Source: Mercenaria mercenaria
Lineage: Eukaryota > Mollusca > Bivalvia > Venerida > Veneridae
Direction: 5' to 3'
DNA length: 64,000 bases
Assembly (NCBI RefSeq): GCF_021730395.1
Contig: NC_069365.1
Coordinates: 22,976,001-23,040,000, forward strand
Shown here piece after piece: positions 46,746-56,200 of this stretch. A program made the position numbers and the translations under genes. The notes below the pieces were generated by a model, which saw only the letters and a program-made list of their open reading frames with translations, was not told where the DNA came from and did not search any database. How positions within the stretch are numbered: position 1 is the stretch's first letter; the number at the start of each line of letters is the position of its first letter.

Positions 46746-48407
46746 TCAAAGGATTTTGTTAAAATGAGAATAAGTCTACGCTGACTCCAGCTAGACAAAA
46801 ATAATATTCAGAGTGGTGTATTATACAGAAAGTTTGAATTTTTGTTATTTTGTGAGACAGAATATTTATTAATTATTATATCTTTATATTATATTCAATG
46901 TAAATAATATTAATAAGTCACTTTTTCAATCAACAATTCTGAAATACAGAAAATGGTGGAAAATAGGTGGCAACTAGTGGAAATTGGCTGTACTGGCTGA
47001 ATCTGAAAAGATCATTTTTGAATGTGTCTGCAGTGTATTATTTCTGCATGAGTGAAAGTTGGTTAAAGATAAGATTAATGATAGATCAAGTTACAAGCTC
47101 TCACACTAATGTATAGAAACAACCTCAGGTGGAATTTGGGTCAGTTAAGATTTATATATGCAGGAAAACATCAGGTCAGATGCAAAGAAATAGTTCTTGC
47201 CTTTTCTCTTCATTGATTGAAAAAAAAAGAAGTGTATATAAAAAGGATGTTTTTATAATAGTTTTCAACTTTAGTATTTGACACCTTCTTTAGCTGACCA
47301 AAAAGGTGTATGTGTGGAATCAATTTATCTGTGTAGTAATACCAAAATTTGAAATCTGGCATTTGATGAGTCAGTCAGGGAGAAAATGGAAACACATTGT
47401 GAGAGGTAACAATATTATACTGTTTATTTTTTTTTAATTGTTACTGTCTTTAACATGTCTTATTTACTTACTCTTAACAAATACTCAAATTTGAAACAAC
47501 ATTTACAAATCTGCTTGGAATTAAAATCGAACCAATCTCCTTTTAGGAAGTTTGGCCGATGGATTATTAATCCAAGATATATTTTCTAGAATATAGCTCA
47601 ATTATGTTTATAACACTGCTGGTAAAATTGTATCATTGTAATTATTTACAGTGTTGATTAGCACTTAGGATACAATATGCACTTTAAACTTTTCATACCA
47701 GGAACCTTCTGTGAAAAAATGCGACTTTGTGACATGATCTGCCTGCCTGGCTGTATATACCAAAGCAGCATACAGCTTATTACTGCATAAAAGAAACATA
47801 TCAAGATAATTCTGAATCAGGTAAATATTTTATGTTTTTAAAAAAACTAATTTATATAACCCTTAATTTTTACAGAAATACACCAATTAATAGAATTTCC
47901 TGGCATATTATATGATAAATATTAATTATAAATGTGATGAAAAACCCAAGTGCCATTATTATCTTTTGCCAAAGGTAGAGGGATATTATTTTTGGTGTTG
48001 TTCTTTCTGTTTCATCTGTCCATCAGATTAACTGAAATGCTTGTAATTGGAAAAATTTATAGCAGCTTTGTCTATAGAATCACTAAACCTCGTGCAATTA
48101 TTATAAGCTTATTAACACTGCTCAATTATTTACCTTGATTTGGTAAAAAATAGGGATTTTTCCTGTATTAATTGAATAGAAATTTTTCTACAATGTAGAT
48201 TTTGATGAAACTTCTCACAGTTTTAATAAAGATGTGGCATATCATTTGACATAGATTAAGTTTGTAGTTTGTTGTTATGTCAGTAAGTTAGTTCAGTCTT
48301 TTGATTTCATATTTCCTTGAGGAAATTTACAATTTTCTGAAAAATTATTCAGAATGTTAGAAAAATATACTTATTTAATTTAATAGATATATGGTTTGCT
48401 GTTACAG

Positions 48408-48494
48408 ATTGTGTGCTGGAAAAATGGCTTTACATCCGAAGGAGTGAAATTTGGAGAGTCATTTGCCATCTACTTAAGCCATCCTGGAATATGA
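48408..48494 (+). pseudogene. Exon-like segment inside the foldback-like element
   Basis: A good acceptor (GCTGTTACAG) is followed by 28 open codons, IVCWKNGFTSEGVKFGESFA to SHPGI, and TGA. WKNGFT recalls the start of the SEP domain of UBX-family cofactors, but the rest does not match, so this is only a hint of a captured exon. Confidence 0.25.
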
Positions 48495-49857
48495 AAAAAT
48501 AAGACTGCATTGACAGCATCCTAATCCCCGTGCTCATATCTTTTGTGATTTCTTGTGAAGGGTCTTTGATTTTTGCATAAAAATAAAAAATATATTAATA
48601 TAATTTGATTTTTGCTTACTACTGATTTTTTTTTCAAATTTAGCTGGTGCAGCCGATTTCCACTAGTTGCCAGCTATTTGGCAGCATTTAGTGGAAAATA
48701 GGACTGCCACCATAGTGGCGTTTTGGTGAAATTTTGTCCACTTACTGCCACCTATTGGGGATTGGTGGAAATAAGTGGCATTAAGTGGAAAATAGATTTT
48801 ACACCATAATGGTGGCATTTTAGTGGTATTTTGTCTAAATACTCCACTTACTGCCACCATGAAGGTGGCTATTGGTGGACTTAAGTGGCGAACAAATTTT
48901 CCACCATAATGGTGGCATAATGGTGTAAAACTGTCTAAATACTCCACTTATTGCCACCTAAAGGTGTACACAAGTGGAAAAAGGTGGAATTTAGTGGAAA
49001 ACAGGTTTACCACTGTCCTGTTCATTTTTTCACCATTTTGGTGGCATTTTAGGTGGCATTTTGGTGGAAAATTGTCTAAATACTCCACCATTGAAAAGGG
49101 TGGCATTGTAGTGGCAAATCTAGGGACGGGATATGAGAAATGTTCGACTAAGAGCACGGACAAGAGTAAAAAGGCCAATTTTCGGTAATTCAAGGGCCAT
49201 AATTATGAAGTGCCTGGGCCGATTTGGTTAGTTATTGAACTTGGCCAAGGACTTATGGTCAAACACATTTTTTTTAAGTTTGGTGAAGATCAGTTGAGAA
49301 ATGTTTGTCACTTAGAGCGCAGACAATAGTAAAAAGGCTGATTTTCGGTAATTCAAGAGCCATAACTCGGAAGTGCCTGGGCCGATTTGGCTAGTTATCG
49401 AACTTGGACGAGGACTTATAGTCAAACACATTTTGTTCATGTTTGGTGAAGATCGGATGAGAAATGTTTGACTTTGAGTGCGGACAAGAGTAAAAAGGCC
49501 GATTTTTGGTAATTCAAGGGCTATAACTCCGAAGTGCCTTGGCCGATTTGGCTAGTTATCAAACTTGGCCGAGGACTTACGATCAAACACATTCTGTTCA
49601 AGTTTGGTGATGATTGGATGAGAAATGTTCAACTTAGAGTGCGGACAAGATTTGTGACAGACAGACAGACACACTGACAGACCGAAGTAAATCAATATGT
49701 CTCCCACACCACTGTGTGGTGGGAGACATAATTAACTTACTGGGGACCTATATGGTAGCTACAGCCATCTCGCCACTAGTGGATCACTGCCAAAATAAAA
49801 TGTGAATCTCTAGTATACAATATTTAAGGACTTATCACTTAGCAATTCTAAGACAAA

Positions 49858-50305
49858 CAAGGAGCTGCGTTCAATAAACGCTTGATGCCCCCGGTGGCAT
49901 CCTTGTCGATACAAAGCAACCTAAGTCCAAAACGAGGTCAAGGTCAAACTGAAGTCAGGTGATGTTTGAAGATGAGGAATGGTCACAGGTTACATCTGTA
50001 TTAGTATCAATTCATTCTTGTAAGCGGTATTGATGCTAGACGAAACGGTCCCATTTGGTTAACCAAGAGATGGCCTATATAAAGCAACCTAAGTCCAAAA
50101 TGAGGTCAAGGTCAAACTGAGGTCAGGTGATGTCTGAAGATGAGGAATGTTCACAGGTTACATCTGCATTAGTATCAAGTCATTCTAGTAAGAGGTATTG
50201 ACGCTAGACGAAACGGTCCCATTTGGTTAACCTCGTACGGACGGACGAACGGACGGACAGGACGATCACGATATGCATCCCGCATCAGTAGATGCCGGGG
50301 GCATA
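49858..50305 (+). mobile_element. Family E hairpin-ended element, 2 core units
   Basis: Starts ACAAGGAGCTGCGTT, head hairpin GCGTTCAATAAACGC, with GATGCCCCCGG just inside. Two units of about 180 bases carry CGAGGTCAAGGTCAAACTG. A CGGACGGACGAACGGACGG tract follows at about 50225, and a terminal hairpin ATGCATCCCGCATC / GATGCCGGGGGCAT, then AAAA. It is the smallest complete example of the shared plan. Confidence 0.85.
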
Positions 50306-51051
50306 AAAAAGATGGATCTAATTTAATGAGTTTGAGTTCAATGAGTTTCCTTACTTGGATTTTATATAGCACTTTTGAATTCTTCAAAGTAGAATATTTT
50401 TGAGCATGTCTCAAAGTTTCTTAGATAAAACCACACAAATCTAGTACTTTTTTAAGAGTGAAAGACACACTTTCATAGGAAAAATGTGACTTTGAATTTT
50501 TGATCGACTTCGATGAAAAAAAGTGCCATCAAGCAGAGACGGCCATTCAACCAACAGAGGATCACCCACTTCAGGGATTATCAAAAGGTTGTTTATTCTG
50601 CTTAAAAATACAAATCAATGCTTGATTTGTTGTTGTAATGGTTTGAACTGGCAAATTTAGATAAATAAATAGGTTCTTTGCATCATTATTTTGATTTTAG
50701 TCTTAAAATATAGTTGGTGCTAATTATGCTTAGAAATATAACTGTAAAAACTAGCACTATATTCTTTTACCTAGTATCGCCTGTTTGAAATGTAAACGTA
50801 CTGATTCTCATTATACTCTAATACCACAGTCATGTTTTGTCAGAAAAAATCTATTTTAAATGGACAGAAAATATGATAAACTAGGTGATCCCCTATTGGC
50901 AAAAGTGATCCCCTATTGGTGAATAGGACAGGTTTAAATATTTCTGTGTAAGTGTTAATTTGTTTAGATATCATGAAATACTACATGCTAAAAGTGTATA
51001 TAGTGATCCGCTATTGGCGTGTTATCTGTATTTTTTTGTATAAAAATGGTA
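50306..51051. other. Spacer with a flank duplication
   Basis: Bases 50362-50408 match 45075-45121 with one mismatch (TTCTTCAAAGTAGAATATTT). The phrase GTGATCCCCTATTGG recurs at about 50885 and 50905, and in part at 51003. Otherwise nothing seen. Confidence 0.55.
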
Positions 51052-51448
51052 ACAGGCTGATTCGGACCATGGCTGATTCGGCCCAGGCTAACTCGGACCA
51101 AATATTTTGGCTGATTTGGACCACAAACTTTGAATTAAGAGTCGATAATGACCATATATTTTGGCCGATTCGGGAATGATCAGGAAATATTGCTGATTAT
51201 AAGGATTTAGCTTGAAGTAAGGACAAAAAATATACAACGTACAGGCAGGTAAGAAGTTTGTTTTGACAAGCTAAAATGCATTATTTATTCATTTAAATAT
51301 GCTCTTTAATTTGGTTAATATGTCCCATTCTTAATACTCATAAATATTAATTTTACTCATTGGATTACTATCAGGAAAACTTAAACAATTTGGACCGAAT
51401 AAGCCAAGTAAATCTGTGGCAAATCAGCCATGGTCGGAGTCAGCCTGT
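51052..51448. mobile_element. TIR element, 397 bp, built of GATTCGGACCA repeats
   Basis: Left end ACAGGCTGATTCGGACCATG, right end the complement of ACAGGCTGACTCCGACCATG, 18 of 20 matching, with GCTGATT following on both sides. The left arm then repeats GGCTGATTCGGACC-type words at least four times. No coding region. Confidence 0.75.
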
Positions 51449-52562
51449 ATTCATAAAAATCATGTGTTATGGGTAAAAACTAGGACATGACTTTAAAGCC
51501 CCATAAAAAGATCAGAATATTTATGTACACACTTGAATTGTCATTTACTCACAAATGCGAGTCCTAAGCCATGATTTTTGGTATTGTTATGATAGATCTA
51601 TATGCCTCTTCTCATTGATCCGAGCCTTTGGAAAATTTGCACTTGCAGCTATTTCCGGTTTCTAATTTTTATGCATGTTGTGGCAAATCATATAACAGTT
51701 AAAGAAAATAGTATTACCCACATTAAAATAGAAATATAAACAACAGAAAATTTGGGCACAAAATTTGCTTATCTAAAATCACTGGGGTAATATAGAACCT
51801 TAATTCTTTTAGGAAACAGAAAAAAATAATTGTAAATTTTTTTTGTCTGCAAACACAATTATATATATGTTCTTACTTTTAAAAAAGAAATTTTTTCAAA
51901 AAAAGCCATAGTTTTTGAGAGCTAGTACAAATGATCATGTCTTGGATCAACGAAAAATCATGTGAAAGCCTGGATTATTCATTGACAACAATCCTTAGAA
52001 TTTTTTGCCATGGGGATCTTTTAAGTTTAGATGTTGGAGTATCGAACTATAGTAAAAACTCTTGTGAAATTTAAATCTGTTACTGAAAAGAATTGAAATA
52101 CCAGTTAAGGGGCTCAGAATAACGAGAAAACAATCCCTTGAACCATGCAGCATTAAAAATTCCCTTATTATATTTTTTAAAATAACATACAGTCTTATTG
52201 CAGTTGACCATAACCACCTCACACCTACAAGGAACCTGAACTACTTGATCCCACAATCTCACACACAATACCATTCAAACTCCTTTTTTCAAAGAACAAT
52301 TTGTTCCTGGAAGGTCTCTCCCTACACATACAGTCCAGCCCCAGTTTGATTCTATTCACTGAGAGGCTGGCAACTGTAACTTTCTAATCTGTTTTTATCT
52401 TAGTAATTGTAGTTCTTTTTAACTTTGCACCTAATGAGCTTGCTGATCTTTTAACAGTCTGTCCCAGACAAAGCGCCTCCCAGTACTGGGCAGTACACAA
52501 TAGATGTAGATGAACATGACAGTTGTTGCTTATGTTCTAGATCTATGTAGTGATAGTAGGTT
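51449..52562. other. Intergenic, nothing supported
   Basis: AT-rich sequence with accidental frames on the - strand near 51995-52274. No repeat or gene recognised. Confidence 0.4.
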
Positions 52563-52930
52563 TATTATAGGCCACTTCCAACAGTCCTGCTGTTTGGTTA
52601 ACCCTTTAGTGACGTGGTTAGTGTAGATCAATAGGTCCAGGGTTCGAGCCCCAGTTGGTACCTTGGTATTTTCTCTCTAGGGTTTACTTTAAGGGTGTCA
52701 AAGGGTTTTTTGAGGGATATGCAGGGGGGCATTGATACATTCTGGAGAGCGGTAAGCTCTGAAAAGAAGGGGGAAAAGTGTATGACGGTGGGGTTTATAG
52801 AGCAAATTCCAACAGCCTTGCGTTGTAACCCCCTTTAGCGACGGGGTTAGAGGTCCGCCTACAGATCACGTGCCCGGGTTCGACACCCGTACAAGGGACC
52901 TTGGTATTTTCTCTCCCACGCTTTACTTTA
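52563..52930 (+). mobile_element. Two tandem tRNA-derived SINE-like modules
   Basis: Two related modules about 240 bases apart share TTCCAACAG, CCCTTTAG.GACG.GGTTAG, a B box (GGGTTCGAGCC and GGGTTCGACACCC), and GACCTTGGTATTTTCTCTC. The B boxes and TAGCGACGGGGTTAG (A-box-like) show a tRNA origin. The modules look like a dimer or a duplicated insertion. Confidence 0.65.
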
Positions 52931-53138
52931 TAGATAATTTTCGATAAATATTCTACACAACCTTTTTACTATAACTTGTTTATTGTTTTCTTCGTTTTTA
53001 CGTTATGCCCGTAATCGAAAATATGTCAAATATCATTAATTGACACAATTACTGAATCAGACAACAAGCTTCGTTTTCCTTAGGACAAATGGCGTATTTT
53101 CATGAAAGGGAAGTAACTTCGTCAAAATATAAACTAAA
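52931..53138 (+). promoter_or_regulatory. Probable SPATA4 promoter region
   Basis: Short stretch between the SINE-like modules and the SPATA4 start. No TATA box is convincing; assigned by position only. Confidence 0.3.
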
Positions 53139-53284
53139 ATGCACGCTGTGCTAAAATCACGAGAACCGGAAGTTTACGTTTCCAAGGATAACACTGATGG
53201 TTGGAAAATGTCAGGTTTACCGAGGGAAGTTTTAAAATGGATTCAGAGCCTTGATTTAACTTGGCAAGTGAAAACACCAAAATG
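53139..53284 (+). CDS. SPATA4: SPATA4 exon 1
   Basis: ATG at 53139 encodes MHAVLKSREPEVYVSKD, then WKMSGLPREVLKWIQSLDL, then TWQVKTPK; donor GTAAGT. A second in-frame ATG (WKM) lies 23 codons in and could also be used. Ends in phase 2. Confidence 0.85.
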
Positions 53285-56200
53285 GTAAGTACGATTTTGA
53301 TGTTGTACATTTATTTCTTTGATATTTTCTCAACAGTAGACAATTATTTACATAAATCAATGAAGAATTGAATCCCCTTTCGATACATGTAAGTTTTTTG
53401 AATTTAGGTCAATTCATATAATAACGGCTTAAAAAATAAAAATAACGCAGCACGAAAAAAATTTCATGGGACATTGCTTCCCTATTTTGTTTTTTGAGTG
53501 TTTGACGCAAGTAGGGTATTGCCCATTAAAAAAATTATTTCAGTATTTCCTAGGATCGATAAAATTTATTGGACTAACCCAAGCATGAACTATCGAACTA
53601 ATCCGTTATACAGTTGTTTATATTGGACGTCAACTGTAACGTCGGGGTGGCTGAAAAAGTCAGAAATTAAAAGCACCCACTCAACAACATAAGTTGTTAG
53701 TTGAACATACATACCCAAAAATTACGGGTAAAGCTCTAAAAACACTTGGACCACAAGAAACCTAAAAACTTTCCCTCAGTTGTCAAAAAAGACATCAATT
53801 ACACTCTTGCCCCAAACTATATTCATCTACTGTATAAATTTCCATCAACAAGATTGAAAAAAATAAACATAACCAAATGAGTTTGTCCCCAACAAGCCAT
53901 TTTTCCCCCAAAAACCAGATAGCGCTCTTAAATCATCAAAAACCTTCATTGGCCCTCCTTACAACAACGCCGTCATGTTTTGACATACCCTTTCTTCCGT
54001 GGGCCCATGGACTTTGCAGTGCCTCTTCATATTTACCTACTAAAGCATTTTTTCAAACCCATAGACAAAGTAATGACCACAGTGAATTTTTTGCAGCCTC
54101 ACTGCCGATGAATGCTCCCAAACATTCCTTTTTCCACGCACCATCCCGTTTGGAATTCCTACCCACCGCTTATTACTATCCCAAAGCCGGAAAACCATTC
54201 AAGTTTTTCGCCCCAGTCCCCCCAGAAACCCTTGTTTGGGTGAAGAATATCTGTACAGTGAAATTGTATAAAACATTTGCCCTAAGCATTTTAACAACAC
54301 ACACTTGAGGCGTTTCTCACTTTGCCATGTGCAGTTTTTAACCCTCTTCAGTCGATGTCCACAGAGGCCTTGGAAAGTACATCAGGTCAAAGTCGAAGTG
54401 CATGCTGCATCAACAGAGAGCTTCAGGATAGCATTTTCCCCAGATTTAAAAAACACTCTTCGAATAATATGCGTAAAGGCCATAGCGTATTCATTAAAAA
54501 AAGTAAGAAACCTCTTGACAAAGAACTGAATAATAAATCCTAACCCTGGGGCCCTATTTTAAAATTTTCTACGTTGAAAACCATAGGAGGCCCCTGACTT
54601 GTGATGGGGGGCGGGGACAGGAGGAAAATGTCCCATCAAACCTACCCAATTATTTTCCAAGAAAACATTCTTGGACATAATAGACAGCATATAAAATCCT
54701 AGCTATTCTATTTGGGCCATTATGGGGATTGAGTTATCTAATACAAAAATATTTTATAGTTGCCATCCCTCAAAAGCAGCAGAGCACTCACTTTGAAGTA
54801 AGGTCCGGTCCCAAAAAAAAACCCGGACGGATGTAATTTCCAAAACACGTGACCTTTTGGTTCCCCAAAAGGGAATTGAACATTGGTCTTCTTCATGACA
54901 GGTGGGGATACTTACAACTACACAAGTGTAATATAATTATAACCAACAGTTTTGTATATTAGCAGCCATTGGAATGTTTTTGTGCTGTGTCTGTGTGTCA
55001 TTTTAAAATCTGTGTTCAATGTCATTTAATCTAGATTTATATTGAACATACCGTACCTTATCACCTATTCTGTATAAATTTTTTCATCTACCCAAAAATT
55101 ATATTTTTTGATCGTAACATTTAAAACAAAATATCATTTTTATTTTTCTTATAAATAATTTTGGAAGTTCGCCCTTTTCTTTTTCTAAATTTGCTTACCT
55201 GGGTTTACCACAGCATGCACCCCTTTAAATAAAAATTTTTTTAAAAATATTTTTTTGTGATTGACGGGATATTACAAATGGCTACCCGTAGCAGAGATCT
55301 TCTTGGTATTCCACAAGATATACAGATGCACTTTACAAAAACGGTGTCACTAGACTCAAAGAAAAAAGGGATCTTCTAAAAATGTGGGTAAAAATTAGAA
55401 CTTATAGATTTTGTATTTGCTTATCTATACCTGTACTGTGTATGTGTAAAAAATAATTTTCTTATTCAAATTGTGTTCCTACAGCCAAAAACCTTTTTAG
55501 AAAAAAAAAATAGGCGAATGTTTTAAAACTTTTTATGTTTTCTTTTTAAGGCTTTTTTAAACCCCTTTCCCCGCTAAATTTCCTTTTTTGAATTGCCGTC
55601 TTTCAGTTAAAGGGTTAAAAAAGGGGGCATACCAAAAGAACGACTGAAGGCGAACAGTGCAAATCAGACAACTGCATGGTGTCAAACTGACCCGATTTAC
55701 ACTGGTCCAAAGGCAAATATGATAAGGGGTTTTGGTTTAAAGCTATTTATAAATTACATTGGAGAGGGTTGCTCAAGACATTTTATTTATATAATTCCCC
55801 CCTTTTTTAATTATTTTAGTTTTCAAACGACATAAGCTGGACACCCGCAACATTTTAGATGGGAAAAAAATTGAAAGAGGGCGCTGCAGCATTTATTACT
55901 GGAAAGAAATGTATGAATACTCACAAAAAAGAAGTAAGTAACCACAGAATAAACAATTCTGAAATGAGCCGCACCATGAGAAAACCAAAATAATGGGTTT
56001 TTGACCGCATGGATCCGCCAGCCCCACATCCGCGCGTCTGGTCGGGTCATCTTTTCGCTTTAAAGCCCATTTGGGAAATTGGGGAAAATGTTGCGAACAC
56101 ATGGGTCCTGACCCGTCTGCGCGGGGCGCAGACGGTCGGACCCGATGGTGCAAACCCACTTTTGGTTTTCTCATGACAAAGGCTCAAATTATGTTAAACA

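Larger units (their letters stand above)
45371..49130. mobile_element. Foldback-like element, 3.76 kb, arms rich in TGCCACC
   Basis: Outer inverted repeats CCCGTCCCTAGATTTGCC at 45371 and its exact complement ending at 49130. Beyond that both arms (about 330 bases left, 470 right) are made of irregular repeats of GGTGGCA/TGCCACC, GGTGGAAA and ATAGGTGG in inverted orientation. Host D sequence meets cleanly on either side, with AT on both sides as a possible 2-bp duplication. The middle holds a SINE fragment, an old hairpin-element remnant and an exon-like segment. No transposase is visible. Foldback is a description of shape, not a proven superfamily. Confidence 0.78.
44878..49731 (+). mobile_element. 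Family D hairpin-ended element, interrupted by a foldback-like element
   Basis: Starts ACTAGAGCTGCTTTTGAG with CATGTCTCCC just inside. Units of about 150 bases contain GAGTAAAAAGGCTGATTTT, CCTGGGCCGATTTGGCTAG and GTTTGGTGAAGATC. A GACAGACAGACAC tract follows, then terminal hairpin ATGTCTCCCACAC / GTGTGGTGGGAGACAT. The first unit with its flank is directly duplicated (about 44860-45030 and 45128-45290). It is split at 45370 by the element at 45371-49130. No AGGTCA motifs. Confidence 0.82.

Noticed and set aside
53877-54308. 143-codon frame in the SPATA4 intron
   Set aside because: Low-information composition in a suspect tract, no family resemblance, and wrong place and phase for the missing CH exon.
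55820-55933. Exon-like segment with acceptor TTATTTTAG, 37 open codons (DTRNILDGKKIERGRCSIYY) and donor GTAAGT
   Set aside because: It does not resemble the SPATA4 CH domain and its end phase does not fit the next exon. It lies in the error-rich tract, so I would not annotate it without RNA.
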